A DNA stretch of 64,000 bases from Mycoemilia scoparia (lineage: Eukaryota > Kickxellomycota > Kickxellomycetes > Kickxellales > Kickxellaceae). Shown here piece by piece: positions 1 through 9,334 of the stretch. The DNA lies in the NCBI GenBank assembly GCA_027575805.1, contig JANBPU010000063.1, positions 1 through 64,000 on the forward strand, given 5' to 3'. The position numbers and the translations under genes were made by a program. Under the pieces are notes generated by a model that saw nothing but the letters and a program-made list of their open reading frames with translations, was not told where the DNA came from and ran no database searches. Every line of letters starts with the position of its first letter. The stretch's first letter is position 1.

Positions 1-1500
1 GGCACATTTCTCCCTACTTCAGAATAAATCATCCAATTCTTCAATTTATTTCGCTAAGTATTTTACAAGTTACAACATGTGGGTCAAAATCTGATGAGGA
101 CCCACCATTTCTGCCTCTTACTACTACTACTACCATAAATTCAATCATTAGCGAAATCTTGCCAATACACACCTGCATGACATCATAGCCGAATTTATTT
201 TTTTAATTGACATGATGACATTTGGGACCCGTGTGGATTTACTCAAGATCACAATACTGAGCGAAGAATTTTTTTAAAAAAATCCAAATAAAAGACACGT
301 TTGCCTTGACGTTGTGCTGTTCCAAAATAGTGAACATATAATTTTATATACAACAGACTGTTGGATTCTACAAAAATATAATCGAATAAAGGATTTGTCA
401 AACTTTTGTTTTAAAGCAAATATTAATATACTCTCAAAAACAAATATTATTACTGTCGTTAAGATAGCGGATCACTGTTGACCTTTTGACCAGGATTCAT
501 ATTGCCATAACTAAATACTATTTTTATATGGCATTCGCTCTCCATTCTTTCTTTTTACTTGCATAATTCCTTTATAATTGCCTGCTTTTTTTGACTTTGC
601 AATATTATTATTATTATAGTGTAAGAAAAGAAAGTAAGCAGCAGCAGCAGCAGTAGTAGTAGTAATAGTAGCAGCTATTACACATTAATCATGTATACAA
701 ATCTCTATTTCTTTATTTTAAGGGAAAATGACCTTGTTATACCTACACAGATAATATGATTCCAGCCTAGTTGGATTCATGGAAGCCGTTATCATTAATC
801 CCAATACATTAGCAGCAACAACAACAACAACAACTACAGCTGATACCAAAAGGAATTCTTTGGAACACCCAAAGAAAGGCTTTGACCATCTTTTTAAATC
901 TAACATTTTAAAAATATATATATATGCGGGTTGCTCTAAAGAAGCGGGTCAAAGCTCCAAAGCTAAAGTGTGAGAAGAAGGTTTTCTACACGGGTTTTTG
1001 GATCTTTAGTATTTCTGTTTTTCACACATACACACAAACAAGCATTTATCATCAAGCCTGTGTAAAAATCTTTGTACAAAGCTTTGGGCCCGTCCTAAGG
1101 CTATTGCTGGTTGAAAGCCTATAGGGAAAAACAAAGTGCTTTTGGTGAAGAGGAGGTTAGGGTTTGGGGTGGTTTGGTCAGCATCGCATGTATCTGGACT
1201 ACCTCATTGCCCTTATGATTTTTCTTTAATTGTAATGATAGAACATCCATGAGTCGATGCGGTGGTGATCCACTTTATTATCTTTTGGCTAAGGCTAAAA
1301 GAAGAAATGCCTTTATCATTGTTGCGCCCTTGCTACTGCGTAAAAGCCCCAGGGAAAATGGACATTATACATGAGCAGGGGAGAGGGGTTTTCCCAGGTA
1401 TGTTTGGTCGGGTGACTTTGAGAAGAAGACAACCGTGCTCATTGCAATGTGTTTGTGGATAATATCACCTGAACAGAGAGTCATGGGCAGTGCTTCTAAT
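1..1500. other. gene-poor left flank
   Basis: No coding region is supported here. The stretch is AT-rich with AGC/AGT triplet runs near 640-675 and an ACA run near 815-835. The short open frames are low-complexity translations of these repeats. Confidence 0.6.
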
Positions 1501-1516
1501 TGTTTGTCCAAAAAGA

Positions 1517-1524
1517 TATATAAA
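1517..1524 (+). promoter_or_regulatory. TATA box of the small secreted protein gene
   Basis: TATATAAA lies 160 bp upstream of the ATG at 1684. It is followed by a pyrimidine/AC-rich leader containing an (AC)n run at about 1559-1574. The clear TATA box and AC-rich leader suggest a strongly inducible gene (inference). Confidence 0.65.
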
Positions 1525-1683
1525 CCCCATGATGTCTCTCTAATTCTATCTCATTCAAACACACACACACACACCTAATCCACCCACTATTCAACCAAGC
1601 ACACAGCCAACATTCTTTTCTTCTTTAAAGTCCTCAATCACAACTTTCTGGTCCACATACGTCTATCTATATACAATTTCAAA

Positions 1684-1998
1684 ATGTTCGGGTTCACTGC
1701 CAAATCTCTCGCCGTTGTTGCTGTCTCTGCTCTGGCCTTCACCTCCTCAGTAGTCACTGCTTTGCCTCAATCTGGAAGCTCAGCCAAATCGCCTGCCGAT
1801 ATCGTGAAGGGGTTAACTCCTGAGCAGCAATCCGCAATCGCTTCATTCTTCAACTACGACCATAATACTACCTACAAAAACAAGGATCAGTGCGTTAAGG
1901 CTCACGGTGAAAGATTCCCATACCTCGGATCTGGCGATTGCTTCTTGGTCGGTAGCTGCACATGCCTGGATGATGGTAGTATTGGTTGTGTCTGCTAA
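1684..1998 (+). CDS. small secreted cysteine-rich protein
   Basis: This is a 104-residue single-exon protein. Residues 1-26 form a typical signal peptide: a basic residue at Lys7, a hydrophobic alanine/valine core, and a TA|LP-type cleavage region. The mature part of about 78 residues has six cysteines packed into the C-terminal third (70, 86, 92, 94, 102, 104), enough for three disulfides, with CTC and CVC pairs. One N-glycosylation sequon is seen (Asn61). A TATA box sits at 1517 and an AATAAA signal at 2308-2313. I do not recognise the family. The architecture is that of small secreted, effector-like or antimicrobial-like fungal proteins, but no function can be assigned. Confidence 0.8.
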   Translation: MFGFTAKSLAVVAVSALAFTSSVVTALPQSGSSAKSPADIVKGLTPEQQSAIASFFNYDHNTTYKNKDQCVKAHGERFPYLGSGDCFLVGSCTCLDDGSIGCVC

Positions 1999-2790
1999 AG
2001 ATCTGTCGATTCCATTCTTCTTTCCATTCTTTTAAGCATTATGTACAAACATACATTCGTTGGACCTTTAAACTTCTATTATTATTATTATTACTGCTGC
2101 TGCTATTGCTGCTGCGGCTAGAGTCGATCAATGAATTATACAAATCATATTTATTATATGTCTTTCCAATTAATTGTGCTATCACACTAAGGTAGCCGCC
2201 ATATCTCACTTCTTTCTTGTTTCTCTGGACATTATGTCTTGTCAGTCTATTTCTTAGTATATTCGTATTTTTTTAGCCTTGTTGTTAATGTTGTTCTGTT
2301 TGGTTTAAATAAATGGCGAGCTCTTCACCATAAGTGATCAGACTTGCACCCCTCATACATTCCCCTGAAAATAAGCCCGTAACCCGTATATTTTAGCTGG
2401 AGTGTCTCAGTGATGCTTGGCTATTATCCAAGGCAATATCCTAATACCATTACCCTTTTAGAGGAGGAGACTACTCTGGCATATATTATATATATATTCT
2501 ACAAGTTATTTACAGGATCATGCCATATTAATGCTATTTTCCCATAATAAGTGGATAGTGATTTTACCCAAGAATATGGAATCTTATTAACCACCTTGAA
2601 TATGTGTGTGTGTGTGTGTGTGTGTTCGTGCAAGTTCCAACACATGGTGGCTATTATTTACATGCGCATGCACTTTTGTTTCATATCATATTTATATCCT
2701 TTTTAACACCACGCTTTAATGATTGTGATATTACAACTCACTCTTTTACCAGTACTACAATAACACATCAGCATCATCATCATCATATAT
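1999..2790. other. intergenic region between the secreted protein gene and COG6
   Basis: It holds a short ATT/GCT repeat (about 2077-2118), the AATAAA signal of the upstream gene (2308-2313), a (TG)n microsatellite at 2602-2624 and a CAT run just before the COG6 ATG. No further gene is seen. Confidence 0.6.
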
Positions 2791-5334
2791 ATGGCTGCCA
2801 CAACCAATTCAAAGGCATATACTGCTGGCCCTGGAGCGGGTCATCAGAAATTCCAAATTAGCAGCGAGGACAACACACCCTTAATGCGAAGACTGCGTTC
2901 TATTCTTTCCACACCACTGGATACAAAAGACAACTATGAAGCCTTAGAAGCACTTGGCGAATGTTTAGAACTTGACCAAACAGCAAAAAACAAAATCAAG
3001 TCAATATCCTCCAAGAGCACTAACACAGGTGACAACAATATTAACAAAAACAATAATGTTGATGATATTTGGAGTGACGACGACGATAACAACAACAACA
3101 GCAGCAGCAGCAAGGAAAACAAAAAAGAGGAGATCGAAAAGATGTTGGTTAGGCTCCAAGAAATAGACCTACAATTGGAAATGCGTTCAAAAATGGCCCA
3201 AATAAACGATTCGTTTGTCGATGCCCTGTCAATGGTCAATGATGCATTTGTGGTTATAGAAAGATCGATATATGAGGTTGAAAAGAACTGTCAGGATATG
3301 CGTGCCCAATACCAGAGAGCTGTTGAGCGTACATTCCATGTGTCAAACCATACCTCAGAGCTGATTGAAGAGCGTAATGACTTGGAAACCAAAATGCAGA
3401 TTGCTAATGCCTTTTTGGATAGGTTTGTATTGTCAGATAATGAGACCAAGGTTCTTGATTCGGTTATAACAGCAAAAGATCCGGTTTCTAAGGAGTTTTT
3501 TGCTGTGCTGGATCGGATTCATGAGATTCGTCAGATTTGTCATTACTATTTGTTGACTAGCAATGGTGGTGGTGGTGGTGGTAGCAGCAGCAGCAATGTC
3601 AATAAGAAGACGACGACGACGCCATTACCACCTTCAAATGGTATCAAGTCAGTAGTAGTATCTGGAGATAACCTCAGTACAATTAGTAGCATTGCTGGTG
3701 GCCAAATGGTTATAACATCAAGCAATAATAATCAAGCAGGTATTGAAATAGACAAAATCCTGTCAGATTACGAGGAGGCTGCGCTGAGTGCACTACGCCG
3801 ATGGGTCCAGAATGAGATCCGCCAACTATCCAAAGATACGCCAGAATTCAGTTCTGAGCTTAAACTGGCAATTAAGGAGCTAGAAAGAAGGCCCGCCCTT
3901 TATCAAGCAGCTATTCAGGAAATATCTAATACCAGAAGAGAAGCTTTGACTCATGCATTTATCCAAGCATTGGTTCGTGGTGGCCCTAATGGAGTCCCTA
4001 GAGCCATCGATCTTCATGCTGCTGACTCTATGAGATATTTGGGTGATATGTTGGCATGGGTACACCAGGCTCATGCCAGTGAAATAGAACTGCTGGATAC
4101 CTTATTTGTTGGTGAAGGTCGAGAACAGTCAGCATCAGGATCTACAATCTCACCGCCCCTAAAGATTAGTGCCGAAGAAGGTCCTAACACTACCATAACA
4201 TCTGGATGTGAAGATATTCTTAGCCTATGTCTTGAAGGTCTTTGTCGACCACTCGAATTACGTGTCCAACAAACCTTGTCCGAAATTACCGATCCCTCAC
4301 AACTTCTCAAACTGACAAACTTTTTACAATTTTATTCTCAAGTATTTTCAAAGTCATGTCTGTGCGACTCTGCGTTGATGTTGACCATGAAGGATCTAAC
4401 AATCCAGGCCGAAGAGTCTTTTACTAGGGCATTGAAGGCTAAAATTTCGGATCTATGTATGGGGATTGAAATATCACCAAAGCTTGATGTTTCGGAATAT
4501 ATCCTGCTTATCATTGATCTTGTCAGGGATTTGATTCATGTTTATGATACATCGTTTGGGCTTCATCACAGAGAACCATCACAACTTCAACATCTTGAAG
4601 AGCAAGAAAAGGGCGCTGCTGCCAGTAGTAATAGTGATGGTGGTGGTGATATGGATTTTATTGACGAGGAGAAAATTCTGGAGAACATTATTACGTTTGG
4701 ACTGGATCCTATGGTTGAAGCAACTGAGAGCCTTGTTGATTCGGATGACAGACTAGCGCCCTATGAAGCGTTGATTCTAAAGTGGAATTTACATTCGTCT
4801 GTAAAATTTATGTTGGAAACGGATCGGGCCGTTAAACAGTGGTATGATATTGAATCCAAAAGGTTGGATGAGTTATCAAAAGCCCTTGAATCAGAATTGT
4901 TTGACATGGTTAGTACTGAATCTGGAATCAACCTGTTTGTTCCATACATCAACATCGATCTGACTCCAAACCAAGGCAAACAAAGCAATACTTTTGTTGA
5001 CCAAAAACAGAGCACTCATAACCTGGACCCATCAAAGGTTCAAGAGTTTTCAACCCAGTTGTCTGAAGCCTTAGCAAGTGGTGAACTTGATCTTTCAGTT
5101 CAAATGGGAAGACTTAGCAGTCCCAGGGATGCTCGTGAAATAATCGCCAATGTGATGAAGAGATTTGTTGACTTTTATTCTAAGGTGTACGAGTATGTTC
5201 AAAGCCAGATCAGCCAGAGCAAGAGCGATGGTGATGATGAAGCAATCGATGGTTCCAGTGGTGCTGGTTGGAATGCTACTGTTGACATTGGAACCTTCCA
5301 TAAACCAAACGTTTTGGCAACGCTTTTATTGTAA
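2791..5334 (+). CDS. COG6: conserved oligomeric Golgi complex subunit 6
   Basis: This 847-residue single-exon protein is close in length to yeast Cog6. It is a subunit of lobe B of the COG tethering complex, which captures retrograde vesicles at the Golgi (family knowledge). An N-terminal segment (LMRRLRSILSTPLD) is followed by a helical coiled-coil stretch (about 110-200). Then come the conserved block ETKVLDSVI..DPVSKEFFAVLDRIHEIRQ and, after an insert, the block DYEEAALSALRRWVQNE. The insertions are low-complexity (Asn/Asp/Ser near 75-110, Gly/Ser/Thr near 258-285, Ser/Gly near 605-620), as elsewhere in the window. The ATG at 2791 is the first in frame. A candidate AATAAA lies at 5373-5378. 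Confidence 0.95.
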   Translation: MAATTNSKAYTAGPGAGHQKFQISSEDNTPLMRRLRSILSTPLDTKDNYEALEALGECLELDQTAKNKIKSISSKSTNTGDNNINKNNNVDDIWSDDDDNNNNSSSSKENKKEEIEKMLVRLQEIDLQLEMRSKMAQINDSFVDALSMVNDAFVVIERSIYEVEKNCQDMRAQYQRAVERTFHVSNHTSELIEERNDLETKMQIANAFLDRFVLSDNETKVLDSVITAKDPVSKEFFAVLDRIHEIRQICHYYLLTSNGGGGGGSSSSNVNKKTTTTPLPPSNGIKSVVVSGDNLSTISSIAGGQMVITSSNNNQAGIEIDKILSDYEEAALSALRRWVQNEIRQLSKDTPEFSSELKLAIKELERRPALYQAAIQEISNTRREALTHAFIQALVRGGPNGVPRAIDLHAADSMRYLGDMLAWVHQAHASEIELLDTLFVGEGREQSASGSTISPPLKISAEEGPNTTITSGCEDILSLCLEGLCRPLELRVQQTLSEITDPSQLLKLTNFLQFYSQVFSKSCLCDSALMLTMKDLTIQAEESFTRALKAKISDLCMGIEISPKLDVSEYILLIIDLVRDLIHVYDTSFGLHHREPSQLQHLEEQEKGAAASSNSDGGGDMDFIDEEKILENIITFGLDPMVEATESLVDSDDRLAPYEALILKWNLHSSVKFMLETDRAVKQWYDIESKRLDELSKALESELFDMVSTESGINLFVPYINIDLTPNQGKQSNTFVDQKQSTHNLDPSKVQEFSTQLSEALASGELDLSVQMGRLSSPRDAREIIANVMKRFVDFYSKVYEYVQSQISQSKSDGDDEAIDGSSGAGWNATVDIGTFHKPNVLATLLL

Positions 5335-5677
5335 TTGTCATTATTGATGATGATATTTTTTTTAAACATGTTAATAAAACTTTTCTTTAAAAAAAACTTT
5401 TCGCAACCAAGCCTGTAAGACAAAGGTATGTATGTATAATAGAATCTCATTTTAAGTTTGTAGTAGACAGTGTTTATTACAAATTATCAGACAGGATCGC
5501 TGGTCTGGTCAACCTACATTAACCAACATCATCCCCCCTTTTTTAAAGTTGATCTTTAATATCCCCCCTCAAATTCCTTGATTCAGTGTTGTTTGGGATA
5601 AAAACCCCCCTTCATTTGCCGCCGACCATGTCCACACAGCAAAAATACCGATCTGGGACGGGCCCATACAAAAAGAA
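5335..5677. other. intergenic region 3' of COG6
   Basis: Contains the COG6 polyadenylation signal and AT/C-rich sequence with several CCCCC tracts (5526-5610). No gene is seen. Confidence 0.5.
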
Positions 5678-5751
5678 TGCCTCTTACAGGGATCGAACCT
5701 ATGACCTTCGCGTTATTAGCACGACGCTCTAACCGACTGAGCTAAAGAGGC
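5678..5751 (-). tRNA. tRNA-Ile (anticodon AAT)
   Basis: All four arms fold on the minus strand. The acceptor GCCTCTT pairs perfectly with AAGAGGC. The D arm is GCTC..GAGC. The anticodon stem TCGTG/CGCGA (one G-U) encloses the loop CTAATAA, giving anticodon AAT (plus-strand 5715-5717). The T arm is ATAGG-TTCGATC-CCTGT and matches the B box. The discriminator is A. There is no intron. A run of five T on the minus strand just downstream (plus-strand A's near 5670-5674) is a Pol III terminator. Confidence 0.97.
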
Positions 5752-6773
5752 CGGAAGTTAAAAAAATTGTGAAGTCAGCGGGTGCGCGAATCCAGGGGTT
5801 TGTAGTACATTTTGGTCCAAATTTGTGCAAATTTCTACAAAATGCACATAAAAATGGAGTAATTTTAGTCAGAAAGTCATGGAAACATGTGTATAAAATG
5901 GTATAAACATGGCGGGAAAGCGTGGTACTCACCTCAAGACGGAGGAGAATGAATGCGGAGCTACTGCAATGATATAATGAGGGATAAATCAACACCAAAC
6001 GATTGTAAAAGCAATCAATACTTTGTTCTGAGACATAGATTTGGTGAAAATACCCTGTAAAGCATGAACAAGCATATATATATATATATATATATGGAGC
6101 TGTAAAAATATATGATTTAAAGAAATGGAAAGAACAAAAGATTAAACATTAAACGGAGTCGTCGATAAACTTGTGGTAGTGATGGTATTGTTTACTCTAC
6201 TTTGAAAGAACTACTGATGTGGTGTCAACAATATACATTAAAGTGGCTTGTGATTGTAAACCGGGAAGAAACGCGTTTGGTAAACGCGGTATTGTCGCGT
6301 GTTCTTTGTTCTTGTTCAACACTGCGTTTGTTTGACTGTAGGCTGCTCTTTTTTCCTTCAACTATCACCAGCTTTGCTGTTTCTCGCCAATTATACATCT
6401 CGATTAATCATCAAATGGATCATAGTTTTTTGAAGGGTGACTTTTGGTGGCCGAAGATTAAAGGGACAATCCCAGCCAAATGAGTGACTCTATAGCCCTT
6501 CAAAATTAACTAACCAAATTATCTTTAAAGGGTTATAAAATAATTGCTACGGCCTTAGAAAGAGAGAGATGATATTACATTAGTAGTATTACATTAACGC
6601 TATAAAAAAATAAATCAAACAGGTTTATCCAAAAGCCAAAAATATAACGCTAAATATAAAAAAGAGATGGTGTGATTATAATGGGTACTTGAATAACAAA
6701 ATAAAACAAAAGTAGTATAGAATGCATTAAATATGTAAAAGTATTTATATATGTCGTGGGGAGAGATTTAAAA
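5752..6773. other. intergenic region between tRNA-Ile and the F-box gene
   Basis: Contains a (TA)n run at about 6075-6096 and one copy of the TA-flanked miniature element (6414-6520, listed separately). The rest is AT-rich with no supported gene. Confidence 0.5.
6414..6520 (+). mobile_element. miniature inverted-repeat element, family A, diverged copy
   Basis: The left end (TGGATCATAG..TTGAAGGGTGACTTTTGGTGGCC) matches the family closely. The right end (CCCTTCAAAATTAACTAACC) is more degraded and the central part is shortened. Confidence 0.75.
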
Positions 6774-8651
6774 TTAAAATCTTGAATTTCTATCGAATAC
6801 AATATTTGGGAACATTCTTTGTAGGCTTTGATCTAGTCCAAATCTCTTTGGTTCAAACAATACATACTTGAGATTGGGGAATATCGAAAAGAAGTTTGAC
6901 CAAAACTCGCCATCAATGTTTTTTGCTTCATCTAATTTAATGCAAAGTGTGGTTATGGTGGGGTATTTTTCGACTGGTATCAAAGATACGATATCAGCAA
7001 AGTCTTTGGCAGTTGGGGATCTGCCGAAATAAACATTGATGAATTGCAGATAGTGAAGTTGGTTGAGCATGTGGAGTAGACACGGCAATGTGATGGGAGC
7101 ACTGGCTACTTTGAGAACTCGAAGTTGACTGCAGGCCCAGGGGATGATGTCGTACTGATTGGGATCGCATAGTGATGCAATGTATTGGGATGGTGGATTG
7201 GCATGGTCAAAGTGTGGTTTAAAGTATGTTGCATCTATGTTGGAAGGAGTTTCTACAAGCGTTTCTTCGTCGTCACTTGAATATGGTGAACTCTGTGAAC
7301 TACCAGCTTTGATACTTCCTACTGTTGATCCTACTGCTGATGGAGATCCAACTACTTTGCTGGCAATTATGCGATCATCAACAAACTTTAGGGTATTAAA
7401 GTAGTTTGATCCCAAGGAAATGACTCGCAGTTTTGAAAGCGATTGGACAATTGTCAAAAAGCCATGGTAGGTAAGCACAGTGTTTTTCATTACGTCCTGT
7501 TCGGGAGTCTTTTTGATTCTGCAGTTGGAGAATTCCGAGCGGATGGCAATGAGGTTTGGAAATGCCTCTGGGATACAATTTGCTATGGTATCGGCAATCA
7601 TGGGAAGCTTGAGAGAAATGACATTGGGCCAAGGAGCAGCGAGTACATTTGACAATACGAATGGGATATCATGGCTGCTATCGCTCATGAAGTAGGTGTG
7701 GTTGATTATTAGCTCCTCCAGCTGAGGAAAATTGCGGCTGTGTAAGGCCAGCTTGTCCTTTTGTGGATCGTAGTTGGCACCAGCAACGACAGTCATTAGA
7801 TTAAGTGACCTGAGGTGCGGAAATACGTGCTTTTTGTCAATGTTAAAGGTGTCAAGATGGGCGTACATCTTGATGGCTTCCAATTGGGGCTGATGTATGG
7901 CCAGGGTCTCGATGAAAGTATTTGGTGGATACCAGCACGATATTGAGAGTGTGCGTAGCTGGTTGGGGAGAGTTCTGATGGCATTAGTAATGCCGTAGTC
8001 AGTATTTGGCTCCACATAAGGCCATCCGGATAGCACGCATTCAAGGTCGATATCATCAACGTTCTTGAAATGCTTTCCAACGCACTCGATCATCTCGGCT
8101 GGGTTGTGGGTTAGCCAAAATGCAGCCTTAGTTACTTTGGGAAATATTTTTGCAGCAGCAGCAAAGTACTGGCCGGGGTTCTTGTCCATAGAGTAGAGCC
8201 GATTATCGACATCGTCGCCAGTTCCCGCCGAATCGGCCGTGGTCGTGGCGTTAAGCTCATCGCCACAACATTCATCATTCTCAAACATGTTTTTATTAAT
8301 CTTACTAAACCTACATAGCTTGAGTTTTCGGGTGAATTGTCGGACTTCAGATCTGTGGTTAAATGAATCCTTTTCAATAGTTCCGTAAGCTTCGAAACTT
8401 TCAAAGGCACATTCCATGCATGCTTGGTACCACTGTTTAGAAATCAAAGACAGTGACGTGATTTCTGTGGGCTGGCATGCATTGTTCTGGTGTTTAGATG
8501 ATGCAGATACTGCTGCAGCAGCAGTAGTAGTAGTGGCAGCAGTAGTAGTATTTGGAGAAAAGGAGTCGCTACTGCCATCCTGTAGATTCTTTACAATCTT
8601 GTACTTCAACTCATATGGTAATAGGGGAAAGGGACTGCTGTTGTTGGCCAT
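6774..8651 (-). CDS. F-box protein with leucine-rich-repeat-like C-terminal region
   Basis: This is a 625-residue single-exon protein. The N-terminus (PFPLLPYELKYKIVKNL) is followed, after a Thr/Ala-rich insert, by LSLISKQWYQACMECAF. Together they match the two halves of an F-box that would bind Skp1 in an SCF ubiquitin ligase. The remainder has irregular leucine-rich segments such as LRTLSISCWYPP, FPHLRSLNLMTV, FPQLEELIINHTYF and LRVLKVASAPITL, typical of fungal F-box/LRR-like substrate receptors. The target cannot be predicted. Mucoromycota carry many such genes, and this one is probably a member of that expanded set (inference). Start is the ATG at 8651. Confidence 0.85.
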   Translation of the reverse strand: MANNSSPFPLLPYELKYKIVKNLQDGSSDSFSPNTTTAATTTTAAAAVSASSKHQNNACQPTEITSLSLISKQWYQACMECAFESFEAYGTIEKDSFNHRSEVRQFTRKLKLCRFSKINKNMFENDECCGDELNATTTADSAGTGDDVDNRLYSMDKNPGQYFAAAAKIFPKVTKAAFWLTHNPAEMIECVGKHFKNVDDIDLECVLSGWPYVEPNTDYGITNAIRTLPNQLRTLSISCWYPPNTFIETLAIHQPQLEAIKMYAHLDTFNIDKKHVFPHLRSLNLMTVVAGANYDPQKDKLALHSRNFPQLEELIINHTYFMSDSSHDIPFVLSNVLAAPWPNVISLKLPMIADTIANCIPEAFPNLIAIRSEFSNCRIKKTPEQDVMKNTVLTYHGFLTIVQSLSKLRVISLGSNYFNTLKFVDDRIIASKVVGSPSAVGSTVGSIKAGSSQSSPYSSDDEETLVETPSNIDATYFKPHFDHANPPSQYIASLCDPNQYDIIPWACSQLRVLKVASAPITLPCLLHMLNQLHYLQFINVYFGRSPTAKDFADIVSLIPVEKYPTITTLCIKLDEAKNIDGEFWSNFFSIFPNLKYVLFEPKRFGLDQSLQRMFPNIVFDRNSRF

Positions 8652-9334
8652 ATTTAATGATATTAATACTCAAACAAATGAGACAGAAGTCAGATAGAGA
8701 AAGTGCGTATATATAAAAGAAAACAGACCACTAGAGACGATAAGAGTTAAAAGGCTAGGACTTGTATGCTAGTTAGAAAGTGGGCGAATATATACAACAT
8801 CGAGACAAAGCATATGAGAACGAGCGAAAGGGTGAGGGATAGAGCGCAGAGTAGGTTAATAGAAAAGAAGGGTGATATGGTATCCAAACCAATTGCACCA
8901 TGAGCCACTTGGATTTTATGGTCTCTATTCTTTGCTCTCCCTGCCGCCCAGCGTTGATTTATGCACGACCAATATGCAAGTACGCTCTATGATTTGATTT
9001 GACAAATTATTTGCTTCAGGCCACATACCATGCCCTTTAATTTCAGAAATACGCAACCTTTAGGAGTGCAAAGCACAAAGAGACATTACCAAACAATTTA
9101 TAATCTAACAGCCATTTTGACTTGGCAAGGCAACGAAAGGCTAGATTGTTTTCTTTTGGGTATTGGAGCGGGCATGTTTGCTAGAGCAACCCCAATCTTT
9201 ATTTTCATTGATTAAAAATGCCAAATGAGAAAACTATTGGTATTCAGGCCGTTAAATTTCAGCCATTGATTTTATATTTTTGTGTGTGACCGAGCGCACG
9301 CATACAATGGAAACTGGTTTGCTGTGGCTATGCT
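8652..9334. other. intergenic region, F-box gene promoter side
   Basis: This is the shared space between the 5' end of the F-box gene and the 3' end of OCT1. No further gene, tRNA or clear repeat is seen. Confidence 0.5.

Noticed and set aside
718..973. Overlapping open frames with poly-V or poly-T
   Set aside because: They translate an ACA/GTT microsatellite on both strands. No domain and no promoter context.
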